Source of the DNA: JACVRN01 sp036403815
GTDB taxonomy: Bacteria; Acidobacteriota; Blastocatellia; Pyrinomonadales; Pyrinomonadaceae
NCBI GenBank assembly: GCA_036403815.1
Contig: DASWQH010000027.1
Span: 62,001 to 126,000 of the forward strand
DNA: 64,000 nucleotides
Direction of reading: 5' to 3'
Shown here: piece by piece, positions 9,138 to 17,198 of the stretch
Position numbering within the stretch: position 1 is the first letter of the stretch
Layout: the number at the start of each line of letters is the position of its first letter
Made by a program: the position numbers and the translations under genes
The notes under the pieces: generated by a model
Seen by the model: only the letters and a program-made list of their open reading frames with translations
Told to the model about the DNA's origin: nothing
Databases searched by the model: none

Positions 9138-11294
9138 ATGGCGAGCGCAAGTAAACAGATTAAGAAAAAGGAAAAGGAAGCGGCTCAAGAGGCTTCACGG
9201 GTCGAGTTGCCGGAGTCTTTGCTTCATAACAATAGCTTTCTTTTCAACCGCGAGCTGAGCTGGCTGGAGTTTAATCGTCGTGTGCTGGAAGAGGCGCTAG
9301 ACCCGCGCCAGCCTTTGCTTGAGAAGCTCAAGTTTCTCTCCATCTTCTCTACCAATCTGGACGAGTTCTTCATGATTCGCGTCTCGGCTCTCAAGGAAGA
9401 GCTGGATGAAGATGTGATAGAGCCTTCTACGGATGGGATGAGTCCAGCCGAGCAGTTGACGGAAATCAGCCAGAGGCTGCATCCGATGGTGGAAAAGCAG
9501 ATGCGATGCCTCAGAAAAGAGGTGTTGCCGCTGCTTGAAAAGGAAGACATCGCGGTCGTCTCTTATAAAGACTTGTCGGAAAAAGAGCAGCGCGCGGCGA
9601 ACAAGTATTTTATGGAGAATGTCTTTCCGATACTGACGCCGCAGGCTGTTGACCCTGGACATCCGTTTCCTTATATCTCGAACCGCAGCCTTAATCTTGG
9701 CCTGATGGTGGAGTCTGGCGATGAGGCCGAAGGAGCGCTCGGCACGCTCTTCAACAAAGAGCCGCGATTCGCGCGCATCAAGCTGCCGCCGAGCGTCAGG
9801 AAGCTTGTGGCCGTAGATGATTCCGGAACACGCTTCGTGTACCTGGGCAGTCTCATTGCTGCTAACCTTTCCGCCCTCTTTCCGGGTGTACGCGCGCGCA
9901 AGCCTCATCTGTTTCGCGTCACGCGTGACGCCGACATAGAGATTAGAGAAGATGAAGCGGGCGATTTGCTGCGCACTATGGAGCAGCATTTGCGCCGCCG
10001 TCGTTTCGGCACAGCCGTCCGGCTGGAAGTCTCCAGCAGCATGCCGCAGAAGATGATTAATTACCTTACGCGCTCGCTTGAGCTGACGCCGGAGGATGTT
10101 TACGTCATTGACGGCCCCGTCAACGTGCCGGACTTGATGGAGCTTTATGATCTGGACAGGCCGGAGCTTAAAGACAAGCCTTTACAGCCCACTATACCCG
10201 TGCCACTCCAGCAGAAGAAAAACATCTTCGAGATTATCAAACAGCAGGACGTGCTGGTTCATCACCCGTACACCTCTTATTCCACCGTGACGGATTTCAT
10301 ACGCGCCGCCGCGCTGGACCCCGATGTGCTGGCTATAAAAATCTGTCTCTATCGCACCGGACAGCAATCGCCCGTAGTCGCCGCCCTGATGGAAGCGTCC
10401 GAGCGCGGCAAGCAGGTCACGGCGCTCGTAGAATTGAAAGCGCGCTTCGACGAAGAGAACAACATAGAGTGGGCAAGGCAGTTGGAGCGCGCAGGCGTTC
10501 ACGTCATCTATGGCCTTCTGGGTTTGAAGACGCACTGCAAAGTTGCGCTCGTCGTGCGCCGCGAGAAGAAAGAACTCAGGCGCTATGTGCATATAGCCAC
10601 GGGAAATTACAACCCCACGACCTCGCGCGTCTACACAGACCTTGGCCTCTTCACAGCCGACGAGGAACTCGGCGCGGATACGACCGACCTCTTCAATTTT
10701 CTGACGGGCTATTCGCGGCAGGAGCAGTATCGTCAACTGCTGGTTGCGCCTATCAACCTGCGAGAGCACATGGAGGAGTTGATCGGGCGCGAGACTGAGC
10801 ACGCGCTGGAGGGCAAGCCTGCGCGCATCATAACCAAGATCAATAGCCTGACCGACACAGAGCTTATACACGCTCTGTATACTGCATCGCAGGCCGGCGT
10901 CCAGATTGATCTGATAGTGCGCGGCGTGTGCATACTGAGACCCGGCGTGCAGGGGTTTTCCGACAACATCAGGGTCAGAAGCATCGTCGGGCGCTTTCTT
11001 GAACATAGCCGTATCTACTATTTCCTTAACAGCGGCAAGGAGGATGTCTTGATTGGCAGCGCCGATTGGATGCACCGCAATCTGGATCGCCGCGTAGAGG
11101 TCGTCGCGCCCATCAAAGATGAGCAGATAAAGAGATACCTCAAAGACGAAGTGCTCGAAGCGTACCTGCGTGATAACATGAGGGCGCGTGTGCTCAAAGA
11201 GGACGGAACTTACGAGCGGCTTGAGCCAGCCGAGGGCGAAGAAGCCTTCGATAGCCAGACCTATTTTGCCGGTCGCCCGAACACGTCTTCCTGA
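9138..11294 (+). CDS. ppk1: Polyphosphate kinase 1
   Basis: The 718-residue protein has the full PPK1 layout: N domain (NRELSWLEFNRRVLEEA), head domain, and two C-terminal PLD-like catalytic domains. The two histidines needed for autophosphorylation are visible as THCK (His466) and YVHIATGN (His485), 19 residues apart, the same spacing as E. coli His435/His454. Ppk1 reversibly polymerises the gamma-phosphate of ATP into polyphosphate. The N-terminus has an extra Lys/Glu-rich stretch (residues 6-15). No strong Shine-Dalgarno precedes the ATG. It opens a block of genes for phosphate-anhydride chemistry that extends to the CHAD gene at 17123. Confidence 0.97.
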   Translation: MASASKQIKKKEKEAAQEASRVELPESLLHNNSFLFNRELSWLEFNRRVLEEALDPRQPLLEKLKFLSIFSTNLDEFFMIRVSALKEELDEDVIEPSTDGMSPAEQLTEISQRLHPMVEKQMRCLRKEVLPLLEKEDIAVVSYKDLSEKEQRAANKYFMENVFPILTPQAVDPGHPFPYISNRSLNLGLMVESGDEAEGALGTLFNKEPRFARIKLPPSVRKLVAVDDSGTRFVYLGSLIAANLSALFPGVRARKPHLFRVTRDADIEIREDEAGDLLRTMEQHLRRRRFGTAVRLEVSSSMPQKMINYLTRSLELTPEDVYVIDGPVNVPDLMELYDLDRPELKDKPLQPTIPVPLQQKKNIFEIIKQQDVLVHHPYTSYSTVTDFIRAAALDPDVLAIKICLYRTGQQSPVVAALMEASERGKQVTALVELKARFDEENNIEWARQLERAGVHVIYGLLGLKTHCKVALVVRREKKELRRYVHIATGNYNPTTSRVYTDLGLFTADEELGADTTDLFNFLTGYSRQEQYRQLLVAPINLREHMEELIGRETEHALEGKPARIITKINSLTDTELIHALYTASQAGVQIDLIVRGVCILRPGVQGFSDNIRVRSIVGRFLEHSRIYYFLNSGKEDVLIGSADWMHRNLDRRVEVVAPIKDEQIKRYLKDEVLEAYLRDNMRARVLKEDGTYERLEPAEGEEAFDSQTYFAGRPNTSS

Positions 11295-11352
11295 ATGAGC
11301 TTGATTGTCGAAATGATTGGCACAAGGGAGCCAGGCAGGGAGGAGTAACACG

Positions 11353-11925
11353 ATGGCTAAAGCACAGAGCGCAGCGGTCGCGGTCGAAGAAAAAGATGAA
11401 GAGGCTACTAAGGAAACTCTTCAGCGCCAGATGGACGAAGCTCGCCAGTCTATCTCTCAAACAGTCACGGACATCAAAGACACCGTGGTAGATAAAGTCC
11501 AGTCCGTCAAAGATACTGTTGCCGACACGCTCGACTGGCGCGAGCAGTTTCGCAGCCATCCGCTTGCATGGTGCATCGGCGCACTCTCCATAGGCTATGT
11601 TGTAGGCAAGAGCGCCACCGCAGCCTTTAAGGGAACAAAGGGCGATGACGAGCTGCTCTCTCATCTGGCCGCACTCGGCGAACACTTTACGGACGAGCTG
11701 TCGAAGCAGGGCATGAGCCTTCTGGCTCCGGCGTTGACCGGCACTGTCTTAGTGCCGTTGATCGCAAGCAAGCTGAGCGAATTGACCGGGCTTGACCTTA
11801 CGAATTTGACCAATCAACTGCTGGCACAAAACGGAAGCCTGTCGAAAAAGAAGAGTAAGAAAAAGAATAAAGCAGGGAAAAAACAGGGCAGGAAAAAACG
11901 TAAGGCCAAGGTGAGTTCTAGATAA
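11353..11925 (+). CDS. YqjD/ElaB-like helical protein with Lys-rich tail
   Basis: The ATG at 11353 follows GGAGGAGTAA, better than the upstream in-frame start at 11317. The 190-residue product has an acidic amphipathic helix with KDTVxDKVQSVKDTV heptads (about 25-65), a hydrophobic segment (WCIGALSIGYVVG, about 80-95), a second hydrophobic stretch (LLAPALTGTVLVPLIA) and a strongly basic tail of about 27 residues rich in KKK and KKRK. The first half resembles membrane-anchored ribosome-associated YqjD/ElaB-type proteins. The Lys tail, directly downstream of ppk1, suggests electrostatic or covalent interaction with polyphosphate; that is inference. Confidence 0.7.
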   Translation: MAKAQSAAVAVEEKDEEATKETLQRQMDEARQSISQTVTDIKDTVVDKVQSVKDTVADTLDWREQFRSHPLAWCIGALSIGYVVGKSATAAFKGTKGDDELLSHLAALGEHFTDELSKQGMSLLAPALTGTVLVPLIASKLSELTGLDLTNLTNQLLAQNGSLSKKKSKKKNKAGKKQGRKKRKAKVSSR

Positions 11926-11944
11926 GCAAATCGTCAATGCTCTT

Positions 11945-12097
11945 GGCTCCGTAGGAGCCTGATGTTTATAGCTTAAAGTTTCCAAAAAGAGCCTGGCTCC
12001 GTAGGAGCTAAATGTTCTCTATCACTAACATTTAGCTCCTACGGAGCCAGGTTTATATAGCATCTGGAGACTATAAACATCCGGCTCCTACGGAGCT
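11945..12097. repeat. Nested inverted repeat with four GGCTCCGTAGGAGC units
   Basis: Four copies of a 14-15 base near-palindrome lie at 11945-11959, 11995-12009, 12034-12048 and 12083-12097, two in each orientation. An outer pair is joined to GATGTTTATAG / CTATAAACATC, and an inner pair to CTAAATGTT / AACATTTAG, so the whole block folds as a hairpin within a hairpin. It lies just after the Lys-tailed gene. Confidence 0.8.
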
Positions 12098-12180
12098 AAA
12101 AACATTTGCACATTCTTATATCACGCCTCACGTTAAGGCCAAGGTGAAGGATATTTGAGGCTCATATCAAGCGTATGTTG

Positions 12181-12210
12181 AAAAAGGCTAGCCGCGCGGC
12201 TAGCCTTTTT
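12181..12210. terminator. Bidirectional rho-independent terminator
   Basis: A perfect 30-base palindrome has A5 on one side and T5 on the other around GGCTAGCCGC / GCGGCTAGCC. It lies between the convergent 11353-11925 (+) and 12219-12443 (-) genes and can serve both. Confidence 0.85.
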
Positions 12211-12218
12211 CATTTCTT

Positions 12219-12443
12219 CTATGCCTTCGCCGTCTTCTTTTTAGGTTTCTCTTCCTCATCCGCAGGCTTCTTCTTCTTTTTCTTCTTGGATTTTTTGCCC
12301 TCGCCATTGGTGATGGTGGCGGCGGTGATGCCGGTTACAAGGCTTGTGACCAGCCCGGCTGCTATCTCAGGCCCGTGCTTTCTCACGAGCTTAGTGACCT
12401 GTTTGGAAATCGCCTTCCGGGTCTTCTTCTTGATAAGCGCCAT
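12219..12443 (-). CDS. Small Lys-rich protein with acidic/Lys tail
   Basis: The 74-residue product begins with a basic helix (MALIKKKTRKAISKQVTKLV), a short hydrophobic Ala/Gly/Thr segment (AAGLVTSLVTGITAATI) and a tail alternating poly-Lys (seven consecutive Lys) with Glu/Asp. A GAGGGGA ribosome site lies about 8 bases before the ATG. No family is recognised. Its tail resembles that of the nearby 11353-11925 product, and both flank a shared terminator beside ppk1. In yeast, Lys residues in acidic, Ser/Lys-rich (PASK) tracts are polyphosphorylated; a comparable target here is a hypothesis only. Confidence 0.65.
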   Translation of the reverse strand: MALIKKKTRKAISKQVTKLVRKHGPEIAAGLVTSLVTGITAATITNGEGKKSKKKKKKKPADEEEKPKKKTAKA

Positions 12444-12473
12444 CTCTATTTTCCCCTCAAAAATTTTTCAACA

Positions 12474-12905
12474 TCATAGCAACTTGCTTTTGTCCATGCT
12501 ATCTGGAACTGAAAGAATCATGCGCCTGAGTTCTTCTTCGCTGATGGATTGAGCGGCCTGCTCCACGCTCATCCACTCTCTGCGGCGCTCATCCTGTTCA
12601 GGCCAAACGTCGAGCACAGTCTGAACTTCCAGCAGAAAAACTTTCACCGTGCAGGTTCCGCCCCACTTCAAGTAGTCGTACTCGCCAATCGCGCTTGAAG
12701 AGATTTGGCCGCGCACGCCAGCCTCTTCATACGCTTCGTTAGCAGCCGCTTCGCTTGCGGTCTTTCCGAGGTCAACCACACCCTTCGGCACAATCCAGCG
12801 CCCGCTCCGACGCGACGTAATCAATAGAAGCTCCATGCTCCCTTCGTTGAATCTGTAAGGGATGACGGCTGATTGCTTGTAGAACCACCACGGCATCGTT
12901 CTCAT
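12474..12905 (-). CDS. Nudix hydrolase
   Basis: About 143 residues with a Nudix fold: SGRWIVPKGVVDLG leads into the Nudix box, in which the Gly and the EE metal ligands (EAYEEAGV) are kept. The first Glu is Lys and the usual Arg is Asn, as in some DIPP-like family members that have VPKG..DxGKT. Nudix enzymes cleave nucleoside diphosphate-X bonds; DIPP-like members cleave diphosphoinositol or dinucleoside polyphosphates and some cut polyphosphate. The ATG at 12905 is used (TTG at 12911 is also in frame). It follows sixA by about 21 bases on the same strand, probably co-transcribed with it. Confidence 0.85.
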   Translation of the reverse strand: MRTMPWWFYKQSAVIPYRFNEGSMELLLITSRRSGRWIVPKGVVDLGKTASEAAANEAYEEAGVRGQISSSAIGEYDYLKWGGTCTVKVFLLEVQTVLDVWPEQDERRREWMSVEQAAQSISEEELRRMILSVPDSMDKSKLL

Positions 12906-12926
12906 AATCAAATCGGAATGGAAAAG

Positions 12927-13421
12927 TTAAGCATCACCCAGTTGCTTTGGCTTGACGAGCAGTGCGAGCTTGCCGCATCCCTCCTGCGTCTTGCTCCATT
13001 TCTCCACGTCGAGCGTGATTTGCGCCAGCGCAGCCGTAGGCATTCTTTTCCCTTCGCCGGTCAGATGAAGCATTAGCTCTTCAAGACTTGGATTATGACC
13101 GACGAGCAGAGCTTGATTGACCTTCTCCTCAATCTGGGAAATGATTTCACAGAGCCTTTCGACGCTAGCCTCGTAGATGCGCTCGTCAAAGCGCAGGGGC
13201 GCGTCCATTCGACCGGCTTTCATCACAAGGGCAACGGTTTCTCTTGCCCTTCGCGCAGGCGAGCAGAGTATAAGATCGGGCGAAATCTTCTGCTCGCGTA
13301 TGAATTTCCCAACAAGCGGCGCAGCGCTCAAGCCCCGCCCGTTCAAAGGGCGGTCGAAATCTTTTATGGCCGCGTCGTCCCAACTGGACTTGGCGTGACG
13401 TAAGAGCAGCAGCGTCTTCAT
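12927..13421 (-). CDS. sixA: SixA-type phosphohistidine phosphatase
   Basis: This 164-residue member of the histidine phosphatase superfamily carries the catalytic LLLLRHAKSSW (RHG-type motif with His9) at the N-terminus and the second catalytic His in LLVGHNPSLEE (about residue 110). Its length and RHAKS signature match SixA, which removes phosphate from histidine, classically on HPt domains. Here it heads a two-gene minus-strand unit with the Nudix gene. Given that Ppk1 itself cycles through phosphohistidine and the neighbours handle phosphoanhydrides, another substrate is possible. Confidence 0.87.
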   Translation of the reverse strand: MKTLLLLRHAKSSWDDAAIKDFDRPLNGRGLSAAPLVGKFIREQKISPDLILCSPARRARETVALVMKAGRMDAPLRFDERIYEASVERLCEIISQIEEKVNQALLVGHNPSLEELMLHLTGEGKRMPTAALAQITLDVEKWSKTQEGCGKLALLVKPKQLGDA

Positions 13422-13652
13422 ATTCCGATTGCTTCGATTATACTTTTCGGCTCATTCAAACTCCGCGTAAATCTTTAAGCCGAGCATAAGCCTTGCAAGT
13501 CACTTGTGCAAACCTTACGTGTAGTAAATTTGAAGGCATTGGCCGTGGGAATTCTGCGTTGCCCGGCACACGCCCTTATGATGTAATGACACCGTTTGGA
13601 GCCAATCAACTGCGCGGGGTAATGCTGAGCTTTTCGATTGAAGGGGGATGCC

Positions 13653-14324
13653 ATGTCAAAAGAGAACAAGCGAACACTGGTTGTAGGCGATATACATGGA
13701 TGTTATGACGAGCTGTTGGAGCTGATGAAGGAAGCCGGGCTTGGCCTTGAAGACAGAGTCGTAGCCGTCGGCGACCTTATAGTCAAAGGGCCGAAGAATC
13801 GAGAGGTGCTAGACCTGTTTGAATCCGACAGTCGTTTCTCTTCCGTGGTAGGCAATCACGATCTGGCGCTCGTCAGATTCTGGCGCGGCGAAGATGTCGA
13901 ATTGACTGGCGCGCAAGAGTCAGCTCTGTCAGAGCTTGATGCTGATAAAGAGCGTTACAGAGGCTATCTTGAATCACTGCCTTTTATGATTGACCTTGGA
14001 GAGCATCTGGTTGTTCACGCGGGCGTGCGTCCCGGTGTCGCGCTTGCTTCACAGTCGAAAGATGATCTGACGGAGCTGCGAACCCTTGGGGCTGACCGTA
14101 CAAGCCGCGAGGGAACGCCCTGGTATGACGTTTATGACGGCGACCATGTTGTACTGTTCGGCCACTGGCCTGCGCTCGACGTGCGCCGCAGCCAGCGCGC
14201 GATTGGGCTTGATACCGGATGCGTGTACGGCAATTATTTGACGGCCTACATTATAGAGGCAGACGAGTTCGTTGCCGTTCCTGCGCATCGAGCGTACGAT
14301 GAGCCGAAGCAGCCGCTTCAGTAA
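13653..14324 (+). CDS. PPP-type metallophosphatase (ApaH/PrpE-like)
   Basis: The ATG at 13653 follows a GGGGG tract by about 6 bases; an upstream in-frame TTG at 13638 is less likely. The 223-residue product has the calcineurin-like dimetal motifs in order: GDIHGCYDE, VGDLIVKGP, VVGNHDLAL, then HAGVRPG and LFGHWPA. These define the PPP family that includes diadenosine tetraphosphatase and bacterial Ser/Thr phosphatases. The actual substrate cannot be told from sequence. The unusual IVKGPKN in place of VDRGP differs from canonical ApaH. It lies between polyphosphate genes. Confidence 0.85.
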   Translation: MSKENKRTLVVGDIHGCYDELLELMKEAGLGLEDRVVAVGDLIVKGPKNREVLDLFESDSRFSSVVGNHDLALVRFWRGEDVELTGAQESALSELDADKERYRGYLESLPFMIDLGEHLVVHAGVRPGVALASQSKDDLTELRTLGADRTSREGTPWYDVYDGDHVVLFGHWPALDVRRSQRAIGLDTGCVYGNYLTAYIIEADEFVAVPAHRAYDEPKQPLQ

Positions 14325-14387
14325 ATACGCGCTGTTATTCGTGTTGTAACACGCAGCACATAGAGTGAGTTATGATAACGGGAGACA

Positions 14388-14463
14388 GGTCAGTACCGCC
14401 TGCGGTAGCGGGCGGGTCTTGGCAACGCGACCACCCGCCCGGCTTAAGCAGGCGGTACTGATA
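14388..14463. repeat. Dispersed palindrome, copy 1 of 2 (TCAGTACCGCCTGCGGTAGCGG)
   Basis: The left arm has CAGTACCGCCTGCGG then GCGGGCGGGTC; the right arm has CCACCCGCCCGGC and CAGGCGGTACTG. A second copy is at 50609-50682 with the same organisation, so this is a true dispersed element. It lies between the metallophosphatase and ppx. Confidence 0.85.
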
Positions 14464-14526
14464 TAAAGTGCGTCGTAGCTTGTGACGATTTTTAGTTTCA
14501 GACCTTAATACGAAGGAACAGGGGCT

Positions 14527-16101
14527 TTGAAACTTGCAGCGATTGATGTCGGCTCTAACTCCATCAAGCTGGTGGTGGTCGATGCGGCTACGGCGGATTC
14601 CTTTGCCGTGCTGGCGCGTGAGAAAGAGGTGGTGCGGCTCGGTCATGAAACCTTGAGGCAGGGGCACCTGTCGAACTCGGCCATTGATCGCGCCTCCGAC
14701 TGCATCAAGCGTTTCCGCTCAATCGCAGAAGCGCGCGGCGCGACACGCATTGTCGCCATCGCTACGGCCTCCGTGCGCGAAGCAGATAATGCCACGGAGT
14801 TCATTGACGAGGTAGAAAGACGCACAGGCTTGCGCCTTGAAATTCTCTCCGGCATAGAGGAGGCGCGCCTTATTGGTCTGGCGGCTTCAAAGGCCAGCGC
14901 CCGCCGTGATGCTCCGCTAGTTAACATAGACATCGGCGGAGGCTCGACCGAAATCTCTCTGATGCGCGATGGCGCGCCTGCGTCTCTTTTTTCCGTCAAG
15001 CTCGGCGCGGTCGGCTTGACGGAAAGATTTCTGACATCCGATCCGGTCAGGCCAAAAGAGCTACGCGCATTAAGAGGAGAGGTGCGCGGGGCGCTCGAAC
15101 GACCGGCGCGCGAGCTTCGCGGGGCAAGCTGGCAACAGGCGACCGGCACTTCCGGCACAATCATCGCTATCGGCGAAGCGCTTCGCCTGCGCACTCTTCG
15201 TGATGTAGACAAAAGGACGCTTGCGGCACAGCCAGCCGGAGCCGAAATAGTCTTCGCACAGCTTGAGCGCTTCAACGAGCGTTTGGCCGCGATGACGTTC
15301 GAGGAACGAAAGGGCGTGCCCGGCATCAGCGCTCAGCGCGCCGAAATCATCGTCGCCGGAGGGCAGATTCTTGAAGGCGTGATGAAATCGCTCGGCATGA
15401 ATCTGCTGCGCACCTGCGACTGGGCTTTGCGCGAAGGCGTCATACTTGATCGCTTGAGCGAGATGGACGCCGAATCTAGACCGCCCGTGCCGGACGTTGC
15501 CGACCAGAGACTCTTAGGCGCACACGCCGTCGGGCGGCGCTTCGGCTATGAAGAAGGGCACGCGCATCAGGTCTCAAGACTGGCCGAGAAAATCTTCGAC
15601 CATCTCTCTGAGACGCAAGAATTGACGCGCCACCAGCGCACGCTTCTTTCGGCTGCCGCGCTCTTGCATGATGTCGGCTACCACATCGCGCACGAGTCGC
15701 ATCACAAGCACGCGCTTTACTTGATAAAGAATTCCGAGCTGACCGGCTTTTCCGAAGCCGAGCGAGTGGTCATAGCTAACATCGCACGCTATCACCGTGG
15801 CGCGCCGCCGAAAGAGCGGCATACGGAGTATGCTGAGCTGACTCCGCCGGATCGTGAAACCGTCTGCCGTCTTGGCGCAATCCTACGCATCGCGGACGCG
15901 TTAGACAGAAGCCACGACAGCCGCGTGGAGGACATAACTTTCACGCGCGAACGAGAGGAAATACAGATTCAACTGCACAGCGCCTTCAACTGCGACAAAG
16001 AGATTTGGGCTGCCGAGCAGAAGAGCGATCTTTTTGAACAATCATTCAACTGCAAATTGAGCTTCAGCGAAGACGACGCAGCGGCACGTCAGGCAGGATA
16101 A
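14527..16101 (+). CDS. ppx: Exopolyphosphatase (Ppx/GppA) with C-terminal HD domain
   Basis: The TTG at 14527 gives the expected N-terminus KLAAIDVGSNSIKLVVV, the first phosphate-binding loop of the ASKHA fold; AAGGA lies about 12 bases upstream. The second loop is VNIDIGGGSTEIS. The C-terminal half (about 325-510) is an HD-type domain with LLSAAALLHDVGYHI, matching long Ppx enzymes (524 residues). These release terminal phosphate from polyphosphate and may hydrolyse pppGpp. The CHAD gene follows after 5 bases, an association seen often and consistent with a shared polyphosphate role. Confidence 0.93.
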   Translation: MKLAAIDVGSNSIKLVVVDAATADSFAVLAREKEVVRLGHETLRQGHLSNSAIDRASDCIKRFRSIAEARGATRIVAIATASVREADNATEFIDEVERRTGLRLEILSGIEEARLIGLAASKASARRDAPLVNIDIGGGSTEISLMRDGAPASLFSVKLGAVGLTERFLTSDPVRPKELRALRGEVRGALERPARELRGASWQQATGTSGTIIAIGEALRLRTLRDVDKRTLAAQPAGAEIVFAQLERFNERLAAMTFEERKGVPGISAQRAEIIVAGGQILEGVMKSLGMNLLRTCDWALREGVILDRLSEMDAESRPPVPDVADQRLLGAHAVGRRFGYEEGHAHQVSRLAEKIFDHLSETQELTRHQRTLLSAAALLHDVGYHIAHESHHKHALYLIKNSELTGFSEAERVVIANIARYHRGAPPKERHTEYAELTPPDRETVCRLGAILRIADALDRSHDSRVEDITFTREREEIQIQLHSAFNCDKEIWAAEQKSDLFEQSFNCKLSFSEDDAAARQAG

Positions 16102-16106
16102 ATTTT

Positions 16107-17123
16107 ATGGCGAAAGCACTGGAGATTGAGGGGCTTAATTGCCACGCGCAGGCGCTCTGCGGCATACGCCTTGTTCTTTTGACGCGCCTTGAAGAGATGT
16201 GTGCGCGGCGCAGCGAGGCTCTGGATTGGAGCGACATAGAGGGCGTACACGACATGCGTGTCGCCTCGCGCCGCCTGCGGAGCGCGCTACGCGATTTCAA
16301 ACCGTACCTTCGTGGAAAGGTGCGTCAAAAAAAATTGCGCGAAGTGGCTCATGCATTAGGCCGTGTGCGTGATGAAGACGTGGCGATTAAGGCTTTGGAA
16401 AAGCTTACCGAAGAAGCTCCAGAGGACATCTCAGCAGGTCTTAATCAAATTATTGACGAGCGGCGCGGGCAACGTGAAAAGTCGCGCGAGGCGCTGGAAG
16501 AAGCAATTAGTAAAACCTCAATCGACAGGTTGCAGGAAAAATTGAGTGCCGGTTTCGAGCGCGCGACGCGTGGTCGCGCCGTAGCAGTAGAGCGCGCAAA
16601 CACACACAACTCCGACGGCCAAAGCTTTCGCAGCGCAGGACGAGAGATAATCCTCAAGCAGCTTGAAGAAGTGCTTGGGCTTGGAGTGAGCCTCTATCGC
16701 CCCTTTGACGTAGATAGCCAGCACCGCTTGAGGATTGCGGCCAAGCGACTGCGCTACGCGATGGAGCTTTTCTACGCATGCTGGGGTAAGCAGCTCAAAC
16801 CTTTCTCCGACGAAGTTGAAAAGATGCAAGGCTCGCTCGGAGACCTTCATGACTGTGATGTGTGGATAGAGGGTTTCGGCAAGCGGCTTACCGATGGCAG
16901 TGAAATAAGAGAAGGGACGACGCCCGCACGCCTTGCGGTACGCGCCGCCGCCGTCTGGCTCCTGCATCACTATAAAAAGGAGCGCACGCGTCACTATCGC
17001 CATGCGCTTGCGCGCTGGTTCGAGTGGGAGAAGACAGCTTTCAGCGCGCGTCTGGTGGAAGCGCTTTCGGAAGATGCAGAGCAAAGCCATGAGCCTCGAA
17101 CAGCAGCCGCAACAGTCTCCTGA
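16107..17123 (+). CDS. CHAD-domain protein, probable polyphosphate binder
   Basis: This 338-residue, all-helical, strongly basic protein has the two CHAD halves: the first with VHDMRVASRRLRSALRDF (about residues 48-65), the second with QHRLRIAAKRLRYAMELF (about 205-225), then LGDLHDCDVW. CHAD domains form a four-helix-bundle pair with conserved His and a basic groove that binds polyphosphate and targets granules. It follows ppx by 5 bases and is almost certainly co-transcribed. No CYTH domain is fused. Confidence 0.92.
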   Translation: MAKALEIEGLNCHAQALCGIRLVLLTRLEEMCARRSEALDWSDIEGVHDMRVASRRLRSALRDFKPYLRGKVRQKKLREVAHALGRVRDEDVAIKALEKLTEEAPEDISAGLNQIIDERRGQREKSREALEEAISKTSIDRLQEKLSAGFERATRGRAVAVERANTHNSDGQSFRSAGREIILKQLEEVLGLGVSLYRPFDVDSQHRLRIAAKRLRYAMELFYACWGKQLKPFSDEVEKMQGSLGDLHDCDVWIEGFGKRLTDGSEIREGTTPARLAVRAAAVWLLHHYKKERTRHYRHALARWFEWEKTAFSARLVEALSEDAEQSHEPRTAAATVS

Positions 17124-17198
17124 CCAGCCGCGTCCATGCATCATTAATAGCCTATCCCGCACGCCACCTGATTTGTGCTAGGATGCGTGCGACACCGT

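Noticed and set aside
10182..11351. 389-codon open frame on the minus strand
   Set aside because: It lies fully antisense to ppk1, whose motifs are all in frame; it arises from the GC-biased codon pattern and shows no family resemblance or ribosome site.
11945..12097. CRISPR-like repeated units
   Set aside because: Only four units, in alternating orientation, with related rather than unique spacers; this is a nested inverted repeat.
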